64,000 bases of DNA from an uncultured Methanomassiliicoccales archaeon (GTDB lineage: Archaea; Thermoplasmatota; Thermoplasmata; Methanomassiliicoccales; Methanomethylophilaceae): NCBI GenBank assembly GCA_949292635.1, contig CASEZY010000002.1:97020-161019 (forward strand), in the 5' to 3' direction. A program made the position numbers and the translations under genes. This document shows, piece by piece, positions 33,764 to 41,408 of the stretch. Under the pieces are notes generated by a model that did no database searches, was not told the DNA's origin, and saw only the letters and a list, made by a program, of their open reading frames with translations. Within the stretch, counting starts at the first letter, position 1, and each line of letters opens with the position of its first letter.

Positions 33764-33808
33764 TTCTACCAAATACTACTTTTTCTACCAGCAGAATGTG
33801 GTAGAATC
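33764..33808 (-). repeat. Right copy of an inverted GTAGAA-repeat element
   Basis: The reverse strand carries GTAGAA units ending at 33806, 33788 and 33769, with a degenerate unit at 33774-33779. The 26-bp palindromic core is 33783-33808. Orientation is opposite to the left copy at 32408-32462, so the pair brackets the AlbA_2 gene as inverted repeats about 1.35 kb apart. Confidence 0.85.
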
Positions 33809-33929
33809 CCTGTGCATTTGGGCAGATGACCTTACGTTCACCCTAATTATTCGGCACATCCCTCACTTCTTGTGAAAGTGCACCCGCGCAACCCATAATA
33901 ACCAATAACAGGATGCGCGCGCGAGCAGC

Positions 33930-35222
33930 ATGAGCTATTCAGACGATACCGTGCGGCTGCTTGAGGCGGCCGGTGCTACCGAGGGTTCGATGGTGGTCCT
34001 TGAGACCGGGGGCAGGAGCTACAGGGGCAGGCTGATGCCCCATCACGAGTTCAGTGGCCCCGACATCGTCATCCTGAAGATGAAGAGCGGGTACAACGTG
34101 GGGATCAAGGTGGACTCCGGATCCAAACTGAAGGTGGAGGAGTCGCCGGCGGAGCCCGCCCACAGGGAAGCTGACGTGGAGCCGAAGAAGGGTCTGCCCA
34201 CCATCTCGCTGATCGGTACCGGCGGCACCATCGCGTCGTACGTTGACTACCGTACCGGCGCCGTCCATCCCGCACTGTCCACATCGGACATGGTCAACGC
34301 CGTCCCGGAGATCAGGGACATCGCCAACATCCGTGCGAAGGTGCTGTTCTCCATATTCTCCGAGAACATGGGTCCGGAGCACTGGAAGGGGATGGCCGAG
34401 TGCATCAGGGACGAGATCGCCTCCGGTGCGGATGCGGTCATCATACCTCATGGAACGGATACCATGGGATACACAGCGGCTGCGCTGTCGTTCATGCTGC
34501 AGGGAATATCCAAACCTGTCGTGCTCGTTGGAGCACAGAGGTCATCCGACCGTCCCTCGTCGGACGCATCCACCAACCTGATGGCCTGCGCCAGGTTCTG
34601 CACCGAGGCCAAGAAGGCCGGTGTCTTCGTGATCATGCACGATACCTCCGGCGACGATTCCTTCGCTGTCCACTTGGGTACGAGGGTGAGGAAGATGCAC
34701 ACCTCCCGCAGGGATGCCTTCCGCAGCATCAACGCCACACCGGTGGCCCACATCGACGCGAAGGGGAAGATAGACATGCTCTCCGACGCACGCGACGTCT
34801 CCGACGAGCCCGTCATAGCAAGGACGGACATGGAGGACGGCGTGCTGCTGCTCCAGTACTTCCCGGGCATGGACCCGGAGACCTTCCGCCCGCTGATCAT
34901 GGGTTCCAAGGGTGTTGTGTTCGCAGGCTCCGGCCTGGGACACGTGAACTCATCCTTCGTTCCCATGCTGAGGGAGGCCTGCGCCAAGGGCGTGGTGGTG
35001 GCGATGACGTCACAGTGCCTCAACGGAAGGGTGAACATGAATGTATACGATACCGGCAGGGACCTTCTGGCCGCGGGCGTGGTGCCGCTGTTGGATATGC
35101 TCCCGGAAACCGCGTACATCAAGCTCAGGTGGGTGCTGGCGAACACATCCTCCCCGGAGGAGGGCCGCACCATGATGGCCACGCCGCTCGCCGGCGAGAT
35201 GGGCGACAGGAGGGAGTTCTGA
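33930..35222 (+). CDS. gatD: Glutamyl-tRNA(Gln) amidotransferase subunit D
   Basis: A 430-residue asparaginase-like subunit. It has an N-terminal AnPRT-like barrel (about 1-75), then the type I asparaginase domain with ISLIGTGGTIASYVDYRTGA (catalytic Thr), a second catalytic cluster PHGTDTMGYTA, and MTSQCLNGRVNMNVYDTGRD. It releases ammonia from glutamine, which GatE uses to turn Glu-tRNA(Gln) into Gln-tRNA(Gln); the pair is archaeal-specific. Its TGA overlaps the gatE ATG. A TATA-like cccataataa lies about 32 bp upstream. Confidence 0.96.
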   Translation: MSYSDDTVRLLEAAGATEGSMVVLETGGRSYRGRLMPHHEFSGPDIVILKMKSGYNVGIKVDSGSKLKVEESPAEPAHREADVEPKKGLPTISLIGTGGTIASYVDYRTGAVHPALSTSDMVNAVPEIRDIANIRAKVLFSIFSENMGPEHWKGMAECIRDEIASGADAVIIPHGTDTMGYTAAALSFMLQGISKPVVLVGAQRSSDRPSSDASTNLMACARFCTEAKKAGVFVIMHDTSGDDSFAVHLGTRVRKMHTSRRDAFRSINATPVAHIDAKGKIDMLSDARDVSDEPVIARTDMEDGVLLLQYFPGMDPETFRPLIMGSKGVVFAGSGLGHVNSSFVPMLREACAKGVVVAMTSQCLNGRVNMNVYDTGRDLLAAGVVPLLDMLPETAYIKLRWVLANTSSPEEGRTMMATPLAGEMGDRREF

Positions 35223-37084
35223 TGGAACACAAGCTCACATGCGGCATCGAGATCCACCAGCAGCTGGACACCCACAAGCTGTTCTGCTCCTGCGAGAGCC
35301 GTCTCAGCGAGGACGGTGTCGGCTCCGTATACCGCAGGCTCAGGCCCACCACCGGCGAGACCGGCGAGATCGATAGGGCGGCACTCGCACAGTTCAGGAG
35401 GAACCTGGGTTACAGATACCAGGCCGTTCCCGGCGTATCCTGCCTTGTCGAACTCGACGAGGAGCCTCCCCACTCCGCGGACTCCGAGGCCCTGGAGACC
35501 ACATTGACCTTCTCGGAGATGATGAAGGCCAGGACGGTGGACGAGATCCACTTCATGAGGAAGATCGTGGTGGACGGTTCCAACACCTCCGGGTTCCAGC
35601 GCACCGCGCTGGTGGCCATGGACGGTTCCCTGGACGTGAACGGGAAGGATGTCTCCATCCTATCGATCTGTCTGGAGGAGGACGCCGCCAGGAAGGTGGA
35701 GGCGGACGACGCCGAGGTCACCTACAGGTTGGATCGGTTGGGCATACCGCTGATCGAGGTGGCCACCGGCCCCGACATGCACACCCCGGAGGAGGTGCTG
35801 GAGGTTGCCTATCGCATCGGAACGTTGCTGAGGGCCACCAAGAGGGTGAAGCGCGGCATCGGCACCATCAGGGAGGACCTGAACATCTCCGTCCCCGGCG
35901 GTGCCCGCATAGAGATCAAGGGCGTGCAGGAGCTCAGGCTGCTGCCGCTGTACGTCGAGAACGAGATGAACCGCCAGAACATGCTCATCAGGATCAAGGG
36001 CATCCTGGAGGGCAGGGGCGTGAAGCCTGCAGAGTTCGTCTGCGAGGACGTCACCGACCTGTTCGCGGACTGCCAGTCCAAGGTGATCCAGGGCGCACTG
36101 TCCTCCAAGGGTAAGGTTCTGGCCGTGAGACTCCCCGGATTCGCGGGAGTGATGAACGGCGACGAGGGCAAGCTCCGCTTGGGTGCGGAGATGGCCCAGA
36201 GGGCCAGGGCCCGCGGTGTGAAGGGTATCTTCCATTCCGACGAGCTCCCCGCCTATGGCATCTCCGGCGATTACGTGGACAAGCTGAGGGCGCACCTGGG
36301 CATGACCGGCGAGAACGACGCCTTCGTGCTCTGCGCCGCATCCGCCGCCAAGGCCCAGTCCGCCCTGGAGGCGGCGGTGGCCAGGGCCAATGAGGCTTTG
36401 ATCGGTGTGCCGGAGGAGACCCGCGACCCGCTGCCCGACGGCACCTCGAAGTATTCCCGTCCCCTGCCCGGAGCGGCCAGGATGTACCCCGAGACCGACG
36501 TCCCGCCCATCAGGGTGACCGAGGAGCATATGGCGGAGGTCCGCGAGAACCTGCCGGAGCTCCCGGAGGAGACCGAGGCCCGTCTGGTGAGCACCTATGG
36601 GATAAATGCGCAGCAGGCCAGGCAGCTGGTCCGCCAGGACCATGCGGACATCTTCGAGAGGGCCGCATCCGTGGAGGGCATGGCATCCGTCGCGGCGACC
36701 ACGTTCCTGAACACCTACGGCGAGCTGGAGTCCGAGGGCATAGACATCACCGCCATGTCCGAGGACTCGGTGATCGGCGTGTTCACCGCACTGTCCGAGG
36801 GGGTCTTCGCCAAGGAGGCCGTTCCCGCCATCCTCAGGGAGATGGCCCGCACCGGCAAGGACGCCCGCAAGGCCGCATCCGCATTGGGATTGGAGGCCGT
36901 GGACGAGGGTGAGGCCGAGGCCGTGATCGCCAAGATCGTCTCCGAGAGGCTGGACTTCGTGAGGTCCAAGGGCTTGGCCGCCGTTGGTCCGCTGATGGGC
37001 CCCGTCATGGGTGCCCTCAGGGGAAAGCTGGACGGCAAGCGCGCCAACGACCTGTTGGTCAAAGAGATCAACAAGGTGCTCTGA
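35222..37084 (+). CDS. gatE: Glutamyl-tRNA(Gln) amidotransferase subunit E
   Basis: A 620-residue GatB-like kinase/tRNA-binding subunit. It opens with the signature CGIEIHQQLDTHKLFCSCES, then has EEDAARK, RLGIPLIEVATGPDMHTPEE, the archaeal AspRS-type insertion (about 290-420) and the C-terminal YqeY-like helical tail. Coupled to gatD by a one-base ATGA overlap. Its 3' end overlaps the convergent methyltransferase by 17 bp. Confidence 0.96.
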   Translation: MEHKLTCGIEIHQQLDTHKLFCSCESRLSEDGVGSVYRRLRPTTGETGEIDRAALAQFRRNLGYRYQAVPGVSCLVELDEEPPHSADSEALETTLTFSEMMKARTVDEIHFMRKIVVDGSNTSGFQRTALVAMDGSLDVNGKDVSILSICLEEDAARKVEADDAEVTYRLDRLGIPLIEVATGPDMHTPEEVLEVAYRIGTLLRATKRVKRGIGTIREDLNISVPGGARIEIKGVQELRLLPLYVENEMNRQNMLIRIKGILEGRGVKPAEFVCEDVTDLFADCQSKVIQGALSSKGKVLAVRLPGFAGVMNGDEGKLRLGAEMAQRARARGVKGIFHSDELPAYGISGDYVDKLRAHLGMTGENDAFVLCAASAAKAQSALEAAVARANEALIGVPEETRDPLPDGTSKYSRPLPGAARMYPETDVPPIRVTEEHMAEVRENLPELPEETEARLVSTYGINAQQARQLVRQDHADIFERAASVEGMASVAATTFLNTYGELESEGIDITAMSEDSVIGVFTALSEGVFAKEAVPAILREMARTGKDARKAASALGLEAVDEGEAEAVIAKIVSERLDFVRSKGLAAVGPLMGPVMGALRGKLDGKRANDLLVKEINKVL

Positions 37085-37652
37085 TCTCCAGGACACTCAG
37101 CCGCTCGAAGAATAGCGGCAGCTCCCCCAGGACGGTCACTTCGAACCCTTCCAGCATAGCGTTCAGCCTGTCCCGGTCCATCAGCGAGGACACCACCACG
37201 ACGATCCTCCCTCCCGGGACCAGATGATCGCCGGCATCCAGCAGGCGCGGTAACGGTCCGAGACCGTCCCCCCCTCCGGACCAGGCCTTCGCTAACAATC
37301 CCTCATCATCGGCGGGAAGGTACGGGAGGTTGAACAGGATGGTGTCGAAGACGCCGTTCACATTCCCGTATACGTCTGATTCGGCGAACTCCCCGGACAG
37401 TCCGTTATCGATGAAGTTCTTTCTGGTGAGCTCCACCGCATATGGGTTCACATCGACACAGGTGACCCTGGCGCCGTTGGCGGCGCAGTGCATGGACACC
37501 ACCCCGGAACCGCAGCCGACCTCCAGCACCCTCTCCCCCGGACGGACCTCCAGGGATTCTATCAACAGGATGCTGTCCTCGGACGGCGGATACACGTCCG
37601 GATGCTCGGACATCTTCAGCGACGGGTCGTATCTCACGGTCACCCTCCTCAT
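37068..37652 (-). CDS. HemK2/Mtq2-like class I methyltransferase
   Basis: A 194-residue SAM methyltransferase. Motif I is VLEVGCGSGVVS, motif II is CVDVNPYAVELTRKN, and the catalytic motif NPPY appears as NLPYLP. Small archaeal HemK2 proteins of this size methylate the Gln of the GGQ motif in release factor aRF1 and some other substrates. The NPPY-to-NLPY change is also seen in some relatives; activity is likely but substrate unproven. Divergent from the MBL gene with a shared TATA region. Confidence 0.82.
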   Translation of the reverse strand: MRRVTVRYDPSLKMSEHPDVYPPSEDSILLIESLEVRPGERVLEVGCGSGVVSMHCAANGARVTCVDVNPYAVELTRKNFIDNGLSGEFAESDVYGNVNGVFDTILFNLPYLPADDEGLLAKAWSGGGDGLGPLPRLLDAGDHLVPGGRIVVVVSSLMDRDRLNAMLEGFEVTVLGELPLFFERLSVLEIRAPC

Positions 37653-37675
37653 GGAAGACGTATGCGCTCGTGCGC

Positions 37676-37689
37676 TTTATCTATATATG
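37676..37689. promoter_or_regulatory. Divergent TATA region, HemK2-like / MBL genes
   Basis: ttatctatatatga. The plus TATA (ctatatatg) is about 22 bp before ATG 37706 and the minus TATA about 26 bp before ATG 37652. Confidence 0.55.
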
Positions 37690-37705
37690 AGGGGATTCGG
37701 CAAAC

Positions 37706-38278
37706 ATGATCGGGTTGGACGTCCTTGCGGTGGGGTATCTGGTCCGGGATGAGGACCATAATCTTCTGGAGGCGCACTCCACATCCACTCTCGTGCGCGC
37801 CGGGGACAGCATGATAGTGGTGGACACCAGCAGCAAGTTCATGCGTCCCGCATTGAAGACCTCGTTCAGGGACCTGGGCATCTTCCCCAAGGACGTTGAC
37901 ACTGTCGTGCTGACCCATTCCCACAGCGATCATGTCGGCAACATCGACATGTTCCCCAACGCGGAGATATACGTTCAAGCGGGCGGCGCCGACCTGGGCG
38001 CGGACGTGAATGTGGTGGAGGGGGACATGCAGCTGTGCTCCGGCGTCAGGCTGGTCCACACCCCCGGGCACTCCGACGACAGCATGAGCGTGTTCATCGA
38101 GGCGGATCGCGCATACGTGATCGCCGGCGATGCCATACCGACGGAGGACAACTACCGCAGGATGGTGCCCCCCGGTATCTGCAACGACAGGGAGGCGGCC
38201 ATGGAAAGTATAAAATCCATCGCCAACTTCGCCGACGTCATCGTCCCGGGGCACGGATTCCCCTTCATGACGAGGTGA
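37706..38278 (+). CDS. Metallo-beta-lactamase-fold hydrolase
   Basis: A 190-residue single-domain MBL protein with a complete metal site: THSHSDHVGN (HxHxDH), VHTPGHSDDS, GDA and VPGHGFP. Without an extra beta-CASP or flavodoxin domain the substrate is open; glyoxalase II-like or other thioester/phosphoester hydrolases are possible. It is followed 5 bp later by the zinc-finger gene, so the two are probably cotranscribed. Confidence 0.87.
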   Translation: MIGLDVLAVGYLVRDEDHNLLEAHSTSTLVRAGDSMIVVDTSSKFMRPALKTSFRDLGIFPKDVDTVVLTHSHSDHVGNIDMFPNAEIYVQAGGADLGADVNVVEGDMQLCSGVRLVHTPGHSDDSMSVFIEADRAYVIAGDAIPTEDNYRRMVPPGICNDREAAMESIKSIANFADVIVPGHGFPFMTR

Positions 38279-38283
38279 CAGAG

Positions 38284-38916
38284 ATGCCCAGAGAGGTCCC
38301 CGATTCAATCTACTTCGACTGCCCCGACTGCGATGACGATACCGTGCACGAGGTCCTGAGAGGCCGCATGGGAAAGGCGTCGCTGGAGTGCACCCTCAGG
38401 TGCACCGAATGCGGGCGCACGTTCTCCACCACCATCCAGTTGCCCAAACTGATCAAGACTCAGGTGGTCATCAGCGACGGTCCGGTTTCCGAGAGGACGG
38501 TGACCGAGCTGGAGGAGACGGACCTCATCACCGTGGGCGACGAGTTCCTGCTGGAGGACGGCAGGAGGCTCAGGGTGTGCTCCATCGAGCTGGACGGCGA
38601 CCGCAGGGTGAAGAAGTGCACCGCCGACAAGGTGAAGATGCTCTGGTGCCAGCAGTTCGACAACCTGAGCATCAAGGTCACCGTGAACAACGATCGTGTC
38701 AGCTACTCCCGCAGGATCACCGCGGAGCCGGACGACGAGTTCGTCATCGGCAACCGCCTGGAGCTGGAGGACATGGACTGCTTCATCCACGCCATCAAGA
38801 CCAGGGACAAGCTCCTGCACCACGGAACGGTCGAAGCAAGGGACGTGGTCCGCATCTACGGCAAGTACGGGGAGAAGTCATACCCCGTCCTGGACCTGGA
38901 CGAAGACGAGTTCTAA
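38284..38916 (+). CDS. HVO_0476-family zinc-finger protein
   Basis: A 210-residue protein. The N-terminal zinc ribbon has FDCPDCDDD and LRCTECGRTF; the rest is beta-rich (VGDEFLLEDGRRLRVCSIEL and DEFVIGNRLELEDMDCFIHA). The family is conserved in archaea without a proven function. ATG 38284 has GAGGTGACAGAG upstream and follows the MBL stop by 5 bp. The 3' end overlaps the convergent HAD gene by 39 bp. Confidence 0.8.
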   Translation: MPREVPDSIYFDCPDCDDDTVHEVLRGRMGKASLECTLRCTECGRTFSTTIQLPKLIKTQVVISDGPVSERTVTELEETDLITVGDEFLLEDGRRLRVCSIELDGDRRVKKCTADKVKMLWCQQFDNLSIKVTVNNDRVSYSRRITAEPDDEFVIGNRLELEDMDCFIHAIKTRDKLLHHGTVEARDVVRIYGKYGEKSYPVLDLDEDEF

Positions 38917-39546
38917 GATATCCGACAGGTTCCCGCTGTGGACGCAGTGGGTGGCGGCCTTCTCCGTGTACTCGTCCACCGGATTGAACGCTATGGACAT
39001 GCCGCAGGCCTCGAACATGGAGATGTCGGTGAAGGAGTTCCCCACGGCGAACGTCCGCTCCTTGGTGGATCCGTACTGCTCGATGAGCCTCTCCGTGGTG
39101 ACGCCCTTCTCCCGCAGGTCCACCACGATGATCCCCTCTCCCGTGAGCTTGCCTTCCTCATCAATTTCCAGACCGTCGGCGGCGTAGCCGTCGAAGCCGT
39201 ACTCGTTGACGATCATCTCGGCGGCGATGTCGATGCCCCCGCTGCAGATCACGCACTTGATCCCGGCGTACTGCAAGGCGGCCACGGTCTCCTGGATCCC
39301 GTCGATAAGGGGCAGGCTGCGCATGATGTGGATGATGTCCCTCCTGGAGATGTCCGGCTTGGCGGTCTTCCAGAGGGCGATGTCCCTGCGCATGAACTCC
39401 CGCTCGTCGATCTCCATGTTCACGAAGGCCCGGTAGGCCTCCTCGTTGTCCACCCCGAACCACTCGTGCACGTATGCCCAGGAGCTCCTGTTGGTGGTGA
39501 GTGTGCCGTCCATGTCGAAGATCGCCAGGTCGTACGTCCTGCCCAT
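38878..39546 (-). CDS. HAD-IB family phosphatase, phosphoserine phosphatase-like
   Basis: A 222-residue HAD enzyme. Motif I is IFDMDGTLTTN, motif II VICSGGIDI, then DLREKGVTTERL (Lys) and motif IV AVGNSFTDISM. The small helical cap between motifs I and II is that of phosphoserine phosphatase (SerB)-type enzymes. Asn replaces the usual Asp in motif IV (GNSFTD instead of GDGxND), so the natural substrate may differ from phosphoserine. The overlap with the convergent upstream gene is the largest in the window (39 bp). Confidence 0.82.
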   Translation of the reverse strand: MGRTYDLAIFDMDGTLTTNRSSWAYVHEWFGVDNEEAYRAFVNMEIDEREFMRRDIALWKTAKPDISRRDIIHIMRSLPLIDGIQETVAALQYAGIKCVICSGGIDIAAEMIVNEYGFDGYAADGLEIDEEGKLTGEGIIVVDLREKGVTTERLIEQYGSTKERTFAVGNSFTDISMFEACGMSIAFNPVDEYTEKAATHCVHSGNLSDILELVFVQVQDGV

Positions 39547-39569
39547 GCTCGTTGATTGCAGGGGCAGTA

Positions 39570-39599
39570 GTTAAAACGACCGTCGGGAGCGTTATAACA
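39570..39599. promoter_or_regulatory. Divergent promoter, HAD-IB / TraB genes
   Basis: Minus TATA TTTTAACTAC is centred about 27 bp before ATG 39546; plus TATA gttataaca at 39591-39599 is centred 26 bp before ATG 39621. Confidence 0.55.
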
Positions 39600-39620
39600 A
39601 GGTACTGCATCACAGGCGCG

Positions 39621-40343
39621 ATGATAACGATCATCGGCACCGGCCACGTCTTCGACATCAGCGTGGCGGTGATGAACCTGGTCAAGCACATCTGGCCGGA
39701 TGCGGTGCTGGTGGAGCTGGACGTCTCCCGGTACAACGCCCTCAACGCTATCCAGAGCGGTGACGCCAAACCCTCACCCGAGGACGAGAAGAAGATGCCC
39801 TGGGTTTATCGCCGGGCCGCCAAATACCAGAACCGCATGGCGGAGGACCACAGCACCGATGTTGGCAAAGAATTGCTCACGGCGGTCAACACCGGGAAGC
39901 TGGTCGGAGCGGAGATCGGGTTCATAGACACGGATGCGTACCGGGCCATGGGGGAGATGTGGGAGGAGATGCCCCTGAGGGAGAAGATGAGGTACGCATT
40001 CTCCACGTACACCGACAACGTCCGTGGATCCAAGGGCGCGGACAAGGTGGCGGAGGAGTTCGGCAGGGACGAGGAGGGGATGATGGAGGACATGCGCCGC
40101 CGCTATCCCACCATGGTCCGCAAGCTCATCGACGAGCGCAACGACCACATGGCGGAACAGATCCGCGATTATGCAGAGAGGTTCAATAACATAGTAGTGG
40201 TATGCGGTGACGCCCATGTGGAAGGCATCTCCCAACGCCTCGGGGACCTTGAGATACGCAAGGTGAGGTTGGCGGACCTGATGGACCCGGAGCGTCTGAG
40301 GGACATACATTCATCGGCATGGAATCACGAGGGAGTGGAATGA
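39621..40343 (+). CDS. TraB/PrgY-family protein
   Basis: A 240-residue protein with the TraB opening TIIGTGHVFDISVAVMNLVK, VLVELDVSRYNAL, and the C-terminal VVVCGDAHVEGISQRL. TraB-fold proteins are proposed to be metal-dependent peptidases or signal inhibitors. Members in many archaea carry a C-terminal membrane part; this one has none, so it should be cytosolic. Its stop overlaps the thyX ATG. Confidence 0.82.
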   Translation: MITIIGTGHVFDISVAVMNLVKHIWPDAVLVELDVSRYNALNAIQSGDAKPSPEDEKKMPWVYRRAAKYQNRMAEDHSTDVGKELLTAVNTGKLVGAEIGFIDTDAYRAMGEMWEEMPLREKMRYAFSTYTDNVRGSKGADKVAEEFGRDEEGMMEDMRRRYPTMVRKLIDERNDHMAEQIRDYAERFNNIVVVCGDAHVEGISQRLGDLEIRKVRLADLMDPERLRDIHSSAWNHEGVE

Positions 40344-41002
40344 AGGTACAGCTGCTGGCATATACGCCCGGGGCCGACGCGGTCTGCGCGGCGGCGGGGA
40401 AGTCTTGCTATTCCGAACGCCCGTCACACGAGCTTCTGGACTCCGGGGACCCGGACAAGGTGCTGGGACGCATCGTCGGCATGGGCCACCACTCTGTGAT
40501 CGAGCACGCCGTGTTCACCTTCTCCGTGGAGGGCGTATCGAGATCGCTGACCCATCAGCTGGTCAGGCACCGCATCGCGTCGTTCTCCCAACAGAGCCAG
40601 AGGTACGTCTCCCTGGAGAAGCCCACCTACGTTACACCGCACACCGTGGAGGAGCAGCAGGAGCGGGAGGAGATCTATTCCTCCCTGATGGACTCCGTCT
40701 GGAGCGCCTACAACCGTCTGATCGAGTTGGGCGTTCCCCCGGAGGACGCCAGGTACGTGCTGCCCAACGGCTGCACCACCAACATCACCATCACCATGAA
40801 CGCCAGGGAGCTGCTGCATCTGTTCTCGCTGAGATGCTGCAACAGGGCCCAGTGGGAGATCAGGGAGATGGCGGATGAGATGCTCAGGCAGTGCAGGAAG
40901 GTGTCCCCCACCATTTTTGCCAATGCGGGACCGCCCTGTGTGAGGGGTCCCTGCCCGGAGGGGAAGCTCAGCTGCGGCAAGCCCAGGAAGGGTGAGTTCT
41001 GA
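40340..41002 (+). CDS. thyX: FAD-dependent thymidylate synthase ThyX
   Basis: A 220-residue flavoenzyme making dTMP from dUMP with a methylene-pterin donor and reduced FAD. The ThyX motif RHRIASFSQQSQRYV is complete (RHRxxSxxxxSxR). Other family elements: MGHHSVIEHAVFTFSVEG and LPNGCTTNITITMNAREL. ATG 40340 lies in an ATGA overlap with traB and behind GAGGGAG. The longer in-frame start at 40319 lacks support. Confidence 0.96.
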   Translation: MKVQLLAYTPGADAVCAAAGKSCYSERPSHELLDSGDPDKVLGRIVGMGHHSVIEHAVFTFSVEGVSRSLTHQLVRHRIASFSQQSQRYVSLEKPTYVTPHTVEEQQEREEIYSSLMDSVWSAYNRLIELGVPPEDARYVLPNGCTTNITITMNARELLHLFSLRCCNRAQWEIREMADEMLRQCRKVSPTIFANAGPPCVRGPCPEGKLSCGKPRKGEF

Positions 41003-41098
41003 CTCCGGATATATATTCCGGATGCTCGCGGCGGGTGCGGTTCAGTGAGCAACCATTAAATAATGAATCCACTTAATCCGGCCTACTCGGTGAAAGAT

Positions 41099-41290
41099 AT
41101 GGGAAGAATCAGACCCACATACATCAAGAGAGTGTCTATCGAACTCGTCAACAAGTACCCCGAGGCGTTCAGCATGGACTTCGAGGAGAACAAGGTCATG
41201 GTCAACAACCTTACCGACGTGTCCTCCGTCACCATGAGGAACCGCATCGCCGGTTACATCACCCGCTACCTCTCCCACAGCGAGATCTAA
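41099..41290 (+). CDS. rps17e: Ribosomal protein S17e
   Basis: A 63-residue small-subunit protein: MGRIRPTYIKRVSIELVNKY, then FSMDFEENKVMVNNLTDVSS and RNRIAGYITR, all family-typical. I use ATG 41099, behind GGTGAAAG; an in-frame ATG at 41063 would add a non-homologous dozen residues. Upstream ccattaaata is a TATA-like element. Confidence 0.95.
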   Translation: MGRIRPTYIKRVSIELVNKYPEAFSMDFEENKVMVNNLTDVSSVTMRNRIAGYITRYLSHSEI

Positions 41291-41320
41291 ACCTCTCCGC
41301 GTTCGATCCGCGCACATTTC

Positions 41321-41397
41321 GCCCGCGTGGGGTAGCTTGGATATCCTGTGAGATTGCGGATCTCTTGACCCGGATTCGAATTCCGGCGCGGGCACCA
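41321..41397 (+). tRNA. tRNA-Arg (GCG)
   Basis: Acceptor GCCCGCG/CGCGGGC, D-arm GGGTAGCTTGGATATCC, anticodon loop TTGCGGA (anticodon GCG), T-arm CCGGATTCGAATTCCGG, discriminator A, and encoded CCA at 41395-41397. The outermost anticodon-stem pair appears mismatched (T/T). Confidence 0.88.
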
Positions 41398-41408
41398 CCC
41401 TTCTACAA

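Noticed and set aside
32408..33808. Calling the AlbA_2 locus an insertion sequence
   Set aside because: No transposase and no convincing target-site duplication outside the repeats, so it is listed as a gene with inverted repeats only.
34400..35221. N-terminal extension of gatE over gatD
   Set aside because: The extension is the wrong frame of gatD; GatE starts normally at 35222.
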